Assembly (NCBI GenBank): GCA_015520485.1
Contig: WAPX01000046.1
Span: 1-42,683 of the forward strand
Direction: 5' to 3'
DNA from: Archaeoglobaceae archaeon
Lineage (GTDB): Archaea; Halobacteriota; Archaeoglobi; Archaeoglobales; Archaeoglobaceae
DNA length: 42,683 nucleotides
Below the pieces are notes generated by a model that worked only from the letters and a program-made list of their open reading frames with translations, was not told the DNA's origin and did no database searches. Position 1 is the first letter of the stretch. Every line of letters begins with the position of its first letter. Made by a program: the position numbers and the translations under genes. Below are positions 8,971-16,735 of this stretch, one piece after another.

Positions 8971-10398
8971 TCAGTGGGCCGCTGTTTTTTGAATAGACTC
9001 CCAGTATTTTATGTTTCTTATGCAGCCGGGATCGGGCTTAAGGTAATCTCCAAAGTAGTTGTACGCCCTCGCCCTGCAGCCACCGCAGTAGTACCTGTAC
9101 TCACACCTTCCACAGCCTTCAATTAAATCCTTGTTTCTGAGTTCTTCGAAGACTCTGTTGTTCCTCCAGAAGTCCTCCAAGTCTTTTGCACTCATCTCCC
9201 TTATGTTTCCGAGCTTTAGCGGGAAGAAGACACAGGGCTGTATGTCACCGTTCGCCCTCATGGACATGTAAAACCTTCCAGCCCCACAGCCACCTATGAA
9301 TTCAGCGAGGTCTTTTAGCCTCTCTCCAGCTGAGATATTGTAAAAGTGCGTTGGAATAAAACTTTTTTCAGCTTTTGCACACTGAAGGGCAACTCTCGCA
9401 AACTGAGGAGCTGTTGAAAGCAGGCTGATTTTACTCTCGAAGTTTTTCATGTACAGCTTTACAAGCAGGTCTTCCCTCTGCTGCGGAGTTATGTCTCTGT
9501 CAACTATCTCCCTGCCTCTTCCAGTCGGTATGAAGTTGTAGTGCATGAACCAGTCAACTCCAAGCTCTTCACAAAGGGATACTACTGCATCCACATCGTG
9601 GTAGTTGTACTTCGTGACAGTCATTGAAACGTTTACAAAGAAGTTCTGCTTCGCGCAGTTTTTTATACCCTCCACAGCTCTGTCGTAACACCCCTTTATG
9701 CCTCTGAAGCTCTCGTGTGTTTCCTTCGTTCCATCTATGCTTATCTGCACGTATCCTACTCCAGCCTCTTTCATCTTTCTGGCAACTTCCTCGCTTATCA
9801 GCGTTCCGTTCGTGGCAACAGCGACGTAAATTCCTTTTTCGTGAGCGTAGCTCATAAGTTCATAGATGTCCTTTCTAACCAGTGGTTCTCCTCCGGAAAA
9901 GGAGATTATAGTAACGCCAAGTCTGTTGAGCTTGTCTATTGCATCCATAGCTTCTTCGGTGGTCAGTTCGTCCGGAAGAGGTTTTCCGGCAGTGGCGTAA
10001 CAGTGTTTGCACCTCAAATTGCACGCGTAGGTAACATCCCAGACCACCTGAAACGGTGCACCGGGAACAAAAGGCTTTCTAACCCCAAAGTAAGCAAGCC
10101 CCTTTATAACGCTCGCCAGACCTTTTCTCCAGTACGAATCCTTAAATTTCTCCTTTAACTCCTCCAGAGTGACGTTAAATGCTCTGGCTCCACTTTCAAG
10201 AACGGGCTCAAGAGCTTTTTCAGCAAGTCTGCATTTCCAGCACGCCTCGCTGGGTGATTTAACCCCGACAAACAACTCAAGAGCAGATTCCAGCCTACTC
10301 TTTCCACATTTCTCACAGTAGCTGGTGAAAGCCTGAAGAGTTTTTTTGGTAGCCGGGTTTTCTACAAGGTGCATGAACAGTGAAATTTTATCCATCAT
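8971..10398 (-). CDS. Radical SAM/SPASM protein with N-terminal Cys4 domain
   Basis: The N-terminal ~110 residues carry two CxxC pairs (CEKCGK and CWKC), probably a zinc or Fe-S site. The radical SAM core begins at CNLRCKHC (CxxxCxxC, about residue 126) with FSGGEPL and ISIDGT. The C-terminal SPASM region has CGAG, QPCVFF, CGRCEYRYYCGGCRARAY and a last Cys in PDPGC, enough for two auxiliary [4Fe-4S] clusters. The SPASM end resembles the AhbC/AhbD/NirJ heme-pathway enzymes and peptide maturases alike; I cannot assign a substrate. The start is the first of two adjacent ATGs (10398 or 10395) behind GGTGGT; the ATG at 10410 overlaps that site. The upstream neighbours are cytochromes. Confidence 0.85.
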   Translation of the reverse strand: MMDKISLFMHLVENPATKKTLQAFTSYCEKCGKSRLESALELFVGVKSPSEACWKCRLAEKALEPVLESGARAFNVTLEELKEKFKDSYWRKGLASVIKGLAYFGVRKPFVPGAPFQVVWDVTYACNLRCKHCYATAGKPLPDELTTEEAMDAIDKLNRLGVTIISFSGGEPLVRKDIYELMSYAHEKGIYVAVATNGTLISEEVARKMKEAGVGYVQISIDGTKETHESFRGIKGCYDRAVEGIKNCAKQNFFVNVSMTVTKYNYHDVDAVVSLCEELGVDWFMHYNFIPTGRGREIVDRDITPQQREDLLVKLYMKNFESKISLLSTAPQFARVALQCAKAEKSFIPTHFYNISAGERLKDLAEFIGGCGAGRFYMSMRANGDIQPCVFFPLKLGNIREMSAKDLEDFWRNNRVFEELRNKDLIEGCGRCEYRYYCGGCRARAYNYFGDYLKPDPGCIRNIKYWESIQKTAAH

Positions 10399-10605
10399 TT
10401 TACCACCCATAACAGATTTTAACGGCGTATGGTTCTAACAACGTCATAATTAAATAGTTATCTCGTCACGTTTTACATAAGTTTTTTGTTAGAGTTAAAT
10501 GTTTTTCAATTCAATAGTTTAACTCAAAATCCGAAAAATTAAAAATTTAATAATCGCAAAAACATTAAAAAAATAAAAAATAAGGGAAAATAAATCATTT
10601 TTTGT
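10399..10605. other. AT-rich intergenic region with short inverted repeat
   Basis: There is no gene here. It holds a likely promoter for the radical SAM gene (TATTTAATTATG on the minus strand, near 10444-10455) and an 8-bp inverted repeat, GAGTTAAA (10492-10499) with TTTAACTC (10518-10525). The cytochrome b end of the gap is A-rich on the plus strand, so on the transcribed minus strand it reads as T-runs after the cytochrome b stop, consistent with termination. Confidence 0.4.
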
Positions 10606-11292
10606 TTAATGCCTTCTCCTGACTTTTATCACTCTCTCCCTTCTCTTGCCCGTAACCATCGAACCCACAACGTCGAAAATTATGACTGCGTAGGCGTGGA
10701 TGAGCATCGTCATCAGAAAGAGGTACATGAAAAGTCTGTGTATAGCCCTGATCAGCATTATTCCGCTGCTCAACCCAAATGCCGGCGCTATTTGGTTGGC
10801 CCAGTTTATTATTGGTGCAAAGTACTGCTTCTGGTAGTAGAGCGTAAATCCAGTTATGCCCATTATCGCCGCCATAAGTAGGTACATCCAGAGCACCATG
10901 ACCTCAGTTGGCACAAGCTTTTCTACGTACCTCCCCTCTGGATCGACTCCTCTCGGGTCTTCTATGTGCGGCCCTATGCCGGTCCACGCCAGCATCTCTT
11001 TTATGAAGAACTTTATTGCGTACGGAAATCTTCTTGGCGAAAACCACTCCCATTCGTGTTTAACCACGTAAGCAAACAGAAGCACCCATAGAGCTCCAAA
11101 GATGAAACCGAGGTAAACGTGTATCTTTAAAGCCGTCAGCATGTCCGGCCAAGTTATTCCGTAGAGATTTCCGAGCCTTAACCCAGTCCACCCTATTATC
11201 AGTCCGGTTGAAACGATTCCCCAGTGGCATAACCTGTAAAACAGGTGGTGCCTTTCAACCTCCATTGTTTCGTAATTCTGCTGATGGCTCAT
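10606..11292 (-). CDS. Membrane di-heme cytochrome b (formate-dehydrogenase gamma/Ni-Fe hydrogenase type)
   Basis: An integral membrane protein of about 228 residues with four to five hydrophobic helices. Candidate heme-b histidines lie in RHHLFYRLCHW before the first helix, LKIHVYLGF in the second, and IRAIHRLFMYLFLMTMLIHAY in the last. Proteins of this type carry electrons between the quinone pool and a partner on the outer face. The start is the ATG at 11292 in an ATGA overlap with the multiheme cytochrome gene, behind GGGAGGTG; the upstream GTG at 11301 falls inside that site. The tight overlap indicates that the two products work as one complex. Confidence 0.88.
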   Translation of the reverse strand: MSHQQNYETMEVERHHLFYRLCHWGIVSTGLIIGWTGLRLGNLYGITWPDMLTALKIHVYLGFIFGALWVLLFAYVVKHEWEWFSPRRFPYAIKFFIKEMLAWTGIGPHIEDPRGVDPEGRYVEKLVPTEVMVLWMYLLMAAIMGITGFTLYYQKQYFAPIINWANQIAPAFGLSSGIMLIRAIHRLFMYLFLMTMLIHAYAVIIFDVVGSMVTGKRRERVIKVRRRH

Positions 11293-12395
11293 CCAATCCA
11301 CCTCCCGAGAGTAATTCTGCGCTTAAGCAGGTGTATCAGTATACCAACAAGCACACCAGTTATTATCAGAGTGCCAAGCTGTGTTATGTTTATCTTCAGC
11401 GGAATTCCGAAGCTGTGTAGGTCAACTATTATCGTAGAAGGCGGCATTGCAAATTTTTCATCCGGCTTTATTAGGGAGTAGTTTTCCGCAAATTTGGTTA
11501 TGTTTACGTTTGGAGGTACGTAAGCGATACCGGGTGGACCAATCAGAGAATCAACTTTTGGATGATATACAAAGCTAAGGTTTGTGTGACAGTCCTTGCA
11601 GGGTCTACCCTTGGCACTTATGGTGTGAGGTAGTATCATTCCAAAGCTCGACGTAGTCTTGTTCTTGTAGGAGATTATCATCCTCACAGCAGGGTAGAGC
11701 TTTCCATCAGGCCCGACTATCAGGTGGAACTCGCTCGTTGTTATGCGGTCAATCTTACCCGTGTCAAGATGGCAGTTTATGCACGTCTGATACCACACGG
11801 CGTGGCAGGCAACGCAGGAGACTTTGCCGGCATGCAATCTGTGAACGAGCAGGTTGGGGTTGTACTTTTTCACCTTCATACCTTTTATTGTCAGGTTCGA
11901 CTTTCCGTGGCAGTCCAAACAGTTCACCTTAACGGCATACCAGCTGAATGTGTACTTGTGGCCATTACCGTGTATTTCCGTGCTGCTGTGGCAGTCGGTA
12001 CAGTTAAGACCGTAAACGTAGTGTATGTCTGGACTTGGCCCCTTGCCCATCTTTTCAATTAAGTAGCCCTCGTAGTTAACTCCGACATTGTGCTCGTGGC
12101 ACTCAACGCATTTGCTCATGTTGGGTATTTCACCGTGGTATGTGTGGCATTCCGTACAGCTCTCCACGTGGCACTTCCAGCAGAACTTCGGCATGCTCAT
12201 GTTAAATTGACGTCCTGCCCCCTGTTTCCACGCTATTCTTATACCAGCAATTGTGTAATGAAGGCTTGTAGAGTAATTTTCAGATATGCTGCGGTGGCAG
12301 AGAGCACAGGATTGCTCAAAGGCAAAAACAGGTGCAATCGATATCAAAGTTATTGCCAGTGCAACAACCAGAACCGCTGGCTTTATTCCCCGCAT
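11289..12395 (-). CDS. Nine-heme c-type cytochrome, exported and C-terminally anchored
   Basis: There are nine CxxCH heme sites, with first Cys at residues 30, 72, 80, 96, 132, 159, 194, 205 and 266. A signal peptide (residues 1-25, cleavage near FAFEQ) and a C-terminal membrane helix (about 338-356) followed by KRR place the heme domain outside the membrane. There are many NxT/NxS sequons. Between the last heme and the helix lie about 70 residues without hemes. With the overlapping cytochrome b gene it forms a plausible quinol-linked extracytoplasmic electron conduit. The terminal acceptor (sulfur oxyanion, metal or partner protein) cannot be read from the sequence. Confidence 0.92.
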   Translation of the reverse strand: MRGIKPAVLVVALAITLISIAPVFAFEQSCALCHRSISENYSTSLHYTIAGIRIAWKQGAGRQFNMSMPKFCWKCHVESCTECHTYHGEIPNMSKCVECHEHNVGVNYEGYLIEKMGKGPSPDIHYVYGLNCTDCHSSTEIHGNGHKYTFSWYAVKVNCLDCHGKSNLTIKGMKVKKYNPNLLVHRLHAGKVSCVACHAVWYQTCINCHLDTGKIDRITTSEFHLIVGPDGKLYPAVRMIISYKNKTTSSFGMILPHTISAKGRPCKDCHTNLSFVYHPKVDSLIGPPGIAYVPPNVNITKFAENYSLIKPDEKFAMPPSTIIVDLHSFGIPLKINITQLGTLIITGVLVGILIHLLKRRITLGRWIG

Positions 12396-12411
12396 GCAGC
12401 ATGGAAGACAA

Positions 12412-12440
12412 ATGAATATATCTCACTTTCGATTTTATTA
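12412..12440 (-). promoter_or_regulatory. Promoter of the cytochrome pair, probably leaderless
   Basis: On the minus strand GATATATTC (about 12415-12424) lies some 25 bases before the ATG at 12395, with a purine-rich CGAAAGTGA just upstream as a possible TFB site. No ribosome site precedes the ATG. Transcription would start at or beside the start codon, so a leaderless mRNA is likely. Confidence 0.45.
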
Positions 12441-12553
12441 TACTAATTCAGCTTAAAGCAGTATTGACAGTGGCTTAATCCCGTCAAACTCTTTACAATT
12501 TACAAAATATACTATATATGATACAAATTTAATTTGCTAAAAATAGGAAAAAT

Positions 12554-12748
12554 TTATAATCTTGCTACAAGAGATCTTAGAATCACTAACTCTTTGAACA
12601 TCTTTTTTTGTTCAGGGTTCATGTACTGGAAACAATCAACGAAAGGGTCGTATCCGTAAGGACAGAGAGCACTGATGCACTTAAAACCACACCCACATTC
12701 AAGACATGGGGGCTTCCTGAAGTTTAACTCTCCACAGGCTATGAGCAT
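12554..12748 (-). CDS. Small Cys-rich hypothetical protein
   Basis: This 64-residue protein has seven cysteines in the first 39 residues (C5, C15, C18, C20, C24, C29, C39; core PPCLECGCGFKC) and a short charged helix at the end. GGTGGTTGA directly before the ATG is a good ribosome site, and a TATA-like TTTTAAATC lies near 12772-12781, so I regard it as real. I do not recognise the family. It could bind a metal or an Fe-S cluster, or be a substrate of the radical SAM/SPASM protein further along the same strand; both are speculation. Confidence 0.6.
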   Translation of the reverse strand: MLIACGELNFRKPPCLECGCGFKCISALCPYGYDPFVDCFQYMNPEQKKMFKELVILRSLVARL

Positions 12749-12830
12749 TCAACCACCTGCCCAGCTGAGTATTAGATTTAAAACCAGTTACACACTATTA
12801 CTTTGTATTTTAAACTATTTAAACTTTTCT

Positions 12831-12844
12831 GGGTTAGATGCAGC
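12831..12844. repeat. Left copy of 14-bp target-site duplication
   Basis: GGGTTAGATGCAGC, identical to the copy at 13323-13336 in the same orientation. The two copies flank the inverted-repeat ends of the IS remnant, so they read as a target duplication. Confidence 0.8.
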
Positions 12845-12845
12845 T

Positions 12846-13322
12846 TGTCTTTTCCCGAAATTATTTCCCAGTTCAACAAACCCCTGTGTGAAACTTGACG
12901 AGAAAGCAATAAAATGGATAATAAGATAGAAAGAAAAGGAAACACCAGCAAAGGAAATAGCAGAAATAGAAGGGGTAACGCCAAGAAGAGTAAATCAGAT
13001 TTACAAGCAATACAAAGACACCGGAGGGATTCCCAGGTTCGAGAAATTGCTGAGAATGGAATTAAACACATAGTTGGAAGAGTAAACCATCCTCAGACGA
13101 ACGGGAAGATTGAGAGGTTTTTTGGGACGTTGGAGGCTAAAATCAAGTATTTTGATACCGTAGTTCATAGAGTGGTATAACTTCAAAAGAACTCACATGA
13201 GTTTGAATTTGGATGAACTGGAGACCCCCCATCAAGCGTTTCTGAGAAAGCTCCCACCTGAAAGGATTTTGGGTTATTCATGGAGGTGGTTTGATGGTGG
13301 GAAATAATTTTAGGAAACTACA
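12846..13322 (+). mobile_element. Internally deleted IS481-type insertion sequence (MITE-like remnant)
   Basis: The element is 477 bp. Its ends form a terminal inverted repeat of 26 bp with 21 matches: 12846-12871 begins TGTCTTTTCC and the complement of 13297-13322 begins TGTAGTTTCC; both share AAATTATTTCCCA. The TGT...ACA termini and the long target duplication (14 bp) fit the IS481 family. Inside lie the helix-turn-helix start and the extreme C-terminus of a DDE transposase; most of the catalytic core is missing. The element sits directly upstream of the tRNA-Gly promoter. It cannot transpose by itself but could be mobilised in trans if a full copy exists in the genome. Confidence 0.85.
12888..13307 (+). 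pseudogene. Degenerate IS481-family transposase
   Basis: The N-terminal part reads from a GTG at 12888 as VKLDEKAIKWIIR, then an in-frame TAG (12927-12929), then KEKETPAKEIAEIEGVTPRR and VNQIYKQYKDTGGIPRF, a typical transposase helix-turn-helix. After a large internal deletion and a frame change, the C-terminal part reads AENGIKHIVGRVNHPQTNGK then IERFFGTLE, the region around the last catalytic Glu of the DDE domain. A further frameshift near 13165 follows, then IEWYNFKRTHMSLNL and a tail to a TAA at 13307. At least three lesions make it non-functional. Confidence 0.85.
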
Positions 13323-13336
13323 GGGTTAGATGCAGC
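13323..13336. repeat. Right copy of 14-bp target-site duplication
   Basis: GGGTTAGATGCAGC, identical to 12831-12844. It ends seven bases before the TATA box of the tRNA-Gly gene, so the element entered immediately upstream of a tRNA core promoter. Confidence 0.8.
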
Positions 13337-13340
13337 GCAA

Positions 13341-13352
13341 CGGTTATATAGC
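13341..13352 (+). promoter_or_regulatory. TATA box of tRNA-Gly
   Basis: TTATATA at 13344-13350 lies about 30 bases before the mature 5' end of the tRNA, the usual place for an archaeal tRNA promoter. Confidence 0.6.
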
Positions 13353-13379
13353 CTGATAGAAACTAGGGTTAAATCTCGA

Positions 13380-13453
13380 GCGCCGGTGGTGTAGCCTGGC
13401 TAACACAGGGGCCTGCCACGCCCCCGCCCCGGGTTCAAATCCCGGCCGGCGCA
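13380..13453 (+). tRNA. tRNA-Gly (anticodon GCC)
   Basis: A full cloverleaf can be drawn: acceptor GCGCCGG/CCGGCGC, D arm closed by GTGT/ACAC, anticodon stem GGGGC/GCCCC with loop CTGCCAC (anticodon GCC), a four-base variable loop, and T arm CCGGG-TTCAAAT-CCCGG. The discriminator base is A. CCA is not encoded. A TTTTT run follows directly and can terminate transcription. No intron is seen. Confidence 0.95.
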
Positions 13454-13505
13454 TTTTTGATAACAGAAAAACTTAAAAAATAGAAGAGGGTATAAGCTTG
13501 ATGGC

Positions 13506-13550
13506 TTTTTTAAGCTGCTGAGTGCAGCTTGAGCCGCTTAAAACGGAGGA
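13506..13550 (+). promoter_or_regulatory. Structured leader of psmB
   Basis: Two overlapping inverted repeats precede the ribosome site: AAGCTGC (13512-13518) with GCAGCTT (13524-13530), loop of five bases; and TTTTAAGC (13508-13515) with GCTTAAAA (13536-13543). They share AAGC, so the full stems exclude one another. GGAGGA (13545-13550) follows immediately. It could be a regulatory switch or coincidence in a short leader. Confidence 0.35.
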
Positions 13551-13556
13551 ATGCTC

Positions 13557-14234
13557 ATGTACGGTATGCATATAAGTGGAATGGGGCAGAGTTTAAACCA
13601 GTACGGTGATATGGTGTTCAAGGGTACGACTACCGTTGGTCTAATCTGCAGAGACGGCGTGGTGCTTGCAACGGAGAAAAGAGCAACAATGGGAAACTAC
13701 ATAGCGAGCAGAAGGGCCAAGAAGATTTATCAGATAGCTGATAGAGTGGCGATGACCACTGCAGGTAGCGTTGGTGACGCTCAATTTCTTTCGAGATTGG
13801 TAAAAGTGGAGAACAAGCTGTACGAGATAAGAAAGGAGGAAAAGCCAACGGTAAAGGCAATAGCAACGATGATATCGAATCTCCTGAATTCCTACAGGTA
13901 CTTCCCCTACCTCGTTCAGCTTTTAATTGGCGGAGTTGACAGGAGGGGGCCGAGCATATACTCAATAGACCCGATAGGTGGTGCCATAGAAGAAAAAGAC
14001 ATAGTGGCCACCGGGTCTGGCAGCCCAACAGCATACGGTGTGCTTGAAGATAGGTACAGCAGGGACATCAGTGTTGACGAGGGAGTGGAGATTGCGCTGA
14101 GAGCAATAACTTCGGCTATGAAGAGAGATTCTGCGTCTGGAGACGGAATAGATGTGGTTAAAATTACTGGAAAGGAGTATGTGCAGCTTGAAGCGGAGGA
14201 CATAGATGAAATAATTAAGAAGTTCAAAAAATAA
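13557..14234 (+). CDS. psmB: Proteasome beta subunit
   Basis: This is the catalytic subunit of the 20S proteasome. A 23-residue propeptide ends FKG, and the mature protein begins with the catalytic threonine in [20 protein letters not shown], which also carries the active-site Asp and Lys of the family. The region from [16 protein letters not shown] to ASGDGIDVV completes the Ntn-hydrolase fold. The frame opens with ATG at 13551, one base after the GGAGGA ribosome site, which is too close; the ATG at 13557 has proper spacing and is preferred. It is followed 55 bases later by aCPSF1, a neighbourhood common in euryarchaea. Confidence 0.96.
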   Translation: MYGMHISGMGQSLNQYGDMVFKGTTTVGLICRDGVVLATEKRATMGNYIASRRAKKIYQIADRVAMTTAGSVGDAQFLSRLVKVENKLYEIRKEEKPTVKAIATMISNLLNSYRYFPYLVQLLIGGVDRRGPSIYSIDPIGGAIEEKDIVATGSGSPTAYGVLEDRYSRDISVDEGVEIALRAITSAMKRDSASGDGIDVVKITGKEYVQLEAEDIDEIIKKFKK

Positions 14235-14289
14235 ACAAATCTATTTTTATTTATTACAGCAAATTTCCCAGATAATTAAAGGTGATTAA

Positions 14290-16194
14290 ATGTCAAGTAA
14301 ACTCGAAGAACTAAGAAAAAGAGTGAAGAGTTTAATTCCAAAGAACGTAAAGGTAAAAAACGTCGACATAGAAGGGCCAATGGTTGTAATCTACGTTGAG
14401 AACCCTCAGGAGTTCGCTGAAAGTGGGGACATAATAAAAACTCTCGCCAAAGACCTCAGGAAAAGGATAACTGTGAGACCGGATCCAAAAAGTCTGAAGC
14501 CACCGGAAGAAGCTAAGGAAATCATAAAAAAGATAGTGCCACCAGATGCAAGCATTACAAACTTCTTTTTTGATGAGGAGAACGGAGAGGTAATAATAGA
14601 GGCAGAAAAGCCGGGAATTGTAATAGGAAAGCAGGGTTCCACGCTAAGAGATATAATGAAGGCAGTAGGCTGGAGTCCGAAACCGGTAAGGACTCCCCCT
14701 CTGAAGTCCAAAACCATAGAAGACATAAGAAATTACCTCTTAAGCGTTAAAGAGGAAAGGAGGAAAATTCTCAGGAGAATAGGCGAGAGAATACACAGAC
14801 CGTGCATTCACGAAGACAAGTGGGTGAGAGTGACATTTCTCGGAGGGTCGAGAGAGGTCGGCAGGAGCTGCTATCTTTTACAGACTCCAAACAGCAAGAT
14901 AATGATCGATTGCGGGGTTAACGTCAGCAACGTGCAGGCTTCGCCATACCTGTACGTGCCGGAAGTTCAGCCCCTGCACGAGATAGATGCAGTCGTTATA
15001 ACCCACGCTCACCTCGACCACTGTGGTCTGGTACCTCTGCTTTACAGGTACGGATACGACGGGCCGATTTACCTGACCGCTCCAACCAGAGACCTCATGG
15101 TTTTGCTTCAAAAAGACTTCATAGAGGTTTCGGAGAGAGAGGGCAATGCCGTGCCCTACGACAGCAAGTTCATAAGAGAGGCTCTGAAACACACGATTAC
15201 ACTCGATTACGGTATCGTTACCGACATAAGTCCTGAAGTCAGACTGACATTCTACAACGCCGGGCACATTCTCGGTTCAGCCATAGCCCACTTTCACATA
15301 GGGGAAGGACTTTACAACATAGCGTTTACGGGAGATTTCAAGTTTGAAAGGACGAGACTGTTTGACAGAGCGGCCACGAACTTCCCCCGACTGGAAGCTT
15401 TGGTAATGGAGGCTACCTACGGAGGCAGCGAAGACTTTCAGCCGTCGAGAAAAGAGGCAGAGGAGCAGCTGATAGCCGTAATAAACGAGACTCTGAAAAG
15501 GGGGGGAAAAGTTCTGATTCCAACGTTTGCAGTGGGTAGAAGTCAGGAAGTCATGATCGTGCTGGAAGAGGCAATAAGAGAGAAGAAAATTGAAAGAGAG
15601 GTTACGGTTTACCTTGACGGTATGATACACGAAGCTACGGCAATACATACGGCCTATCCGGAATACCTGAACTCAAGGCTCAGGGACATGATATTTCACC
15701 ACGGGATAAATCCGTTCATAAGTGAAAGCTTCGTTAACGTTGACTCTTCAAGTAAGAGGGACGAAGTTCTCAACGACCCCGAACCTTCGGTCATACTTGC
15801 CACGTCCGGCATGCTGAACGGGGGACCGGTAATGGAGTACTTCCGCCACCTCGCTGAAGAGGAGAAGAACACCATTGTCTTCGTCGGTTATCAGGCGGAG
15901 GGAACTCTTGGAAGGAGAATTCAAAAGGGGTGGAAAGAAGTGCCTTTCAGCGTTAACGGGAGGAGAGAAGTCGTAAAGGTCAACATGAGAGTGGAAACCG
16001 TCGATGGTTTTTCCGGACATTCGGACAGAAAACAGCTCATGAACTATGTCAAAGCTCTCAGCTCGAAACCCGAAAAAGTCGTTACGATACACGGCGAGGA
16101 GAGCAAGTGCGTCGATCTCGCATCGAGCATATACAAGGCTTACAGAATCGAAACGAGAGCTCCGTACAACCTTGAGACCATAAGGTTCATCTGA
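14290..16194 (+). CDS. aCPSF1/FttA, KH-domain beta-CASP ribonuclease (transcription termination factor)
   Basis: This is the archaeal homologue of CPSF73, a 3'-end ribonuclease that cleaves nascent RNA at U-rich sites and terminates transcription. The first ~145 residues are two KH-type domains (VIGKQGSTLRDIM in the second). The metallo-beta-lactamase domain carries THAHLDHCG (HxHxDH, about residue 238), then GHILGSAIAHFHIG and FTGDFKFE. The beta-CASP insert has LIPTFAVGRSQE, and the C-terminus has SGHSDRKQL. The length of 634 residues is typical. It follows psmB on the same strand. Confidence 0.95.
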   Translation: MSSKLEELRKRVKSLIPKNVKVKNVDIEGPMVVIYVENPQEFAESGDIIKTLAKDLRKRITVRPDPKSLKPPEEAKEIIKKIVPPDASITNFFFDEENGEVIIEAEKPGIVIGKQGSTLRDIMKAVGWSPKPVRTPPLKSKTIEDIRNYLLSVKEERRKILRRIGERIHRPCIHEDKWVRVTFLGGSREVGRSCYLLQTPNSKIMIDCGVNVSNVQASPYLYVPEVQPLHEIDAVVITHAHLDHCGLVPLLYRYGYDGPIYLTAPTRDLMVLLQKDFIEVSEREGNAVPYDSKFIREALKHTITLDYGIVTDISPEVRLTFYNAGHILGSAIAHFHIGEGLYNIAFTGDFKFERTRLFDRAATNFPRLEALVMEATYGGSEDFQPSRKEAEEQLIAVINETLKRGGKVLIPTFAVGRSQEVMIVLEEAIREKKIEREVTVYLDGMIHEATAIHTAYPEYLNSRLRDMIFHHGINPFISESFVNVDSSSKRDEVLNDPEPSVILATSGMLNGGPVMEYFRHLAEEEKNTIVFVGYQAEGTLGRRIQKGWKEVPFSVNGRREVVKVNMRVETVDGFSGHSDRKQLMNYVKALSSKPEKVVTIHGEESKCVDLASSIYKAYRIETRAPYNLETIRFI

Positions 16195-16233
16195 AAGTTT
16201 AAAAGTTTATCCGAAAACAGTTGCGTTAGTTTT

Positions 16234-16671
16234 ATGATAGTTGTCGCTGTGTCCGGAGAATCGAAAAGCGGAAAGACTACACTCATAGAGGAGCTGATTA
16301 GAGAGCTATCTTCAAGAGGTCTTAAGGTGCTCGCCGTAAAGCATGGCAGGGATTTTGAATTCGACAAAAAGGGAAAGGATAGCTGGAGAATGTGGAACGC
16401 TGGAGCCGACACGGCAATGCTCTCAGACGGATTCACAACCATAATGCTCAGAGAAGAGCTCAGTCTGGAAGAATTGGGAAGAATTTCCAAGGCGGATGTT
16501 GTTATAGCCGAGGGGTTTAAAAGGGCAAACATCCGGAAGATCGTCGTTAAAGGTAAGGAAAACCTGAAGGTTTCAGGAGAAGTCATCGCTGTGCTGAAGA
16601 GCGAAGACGTTTTGAGCGGGAACTTCGACGTGAGACTGCTGGCTGACCTAATCGTCGAGCGCAAAGAGTAA
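16234..16671 (+). CDS. mobB: Molybdopterin-guanine dinucleotide biosynthesis protein MobB
   Basis: A P-loop GTPase-like protein of 145 residues with VAVSGESKSGKTTLIEELI (Walker A at about residues 8-16), VLAVKHGRDFEFDKKGKDSW, and VVIAEGFKRANIRKI near the end. The family assists conversion of molybdopterin to its dinucleotide form for molybdenum and tungsten enzymes, which are numerous in this group of archaea. The start ATG lies 39 bases after the aCPSF1 stop; no strong ribosome site is seen. Confidence 0.88.
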   Translation: MIVVAVSGESKSGKTTLIEELIRELSSRGLKVLAVKHGRDFEFDKKGKDSWRMWNAGADTAMLSDGFTTIMLREELSLEELGRISKADVVIAEGFKRANIRKIVVKGKENLKVSGEVIAVLKSEDVLSGNFDVRLLADLIVERKE

Positions 16672-16735
16672 CAGTGTGAGGTAAACAAGGGTAAATTTAA
16701 TATTGCCGTTATCCCATGCTAAGCTTGATGTTCGG

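Noticed and set aside
10492-10525. 8-bp inverted repeat GAGTTAAA/TTTAACTC as an operator
   Set aside because: It lies in very AT-rich sequence with an 18-base spacer and away from the presumed TATA box; chance is a sufficient explanation.
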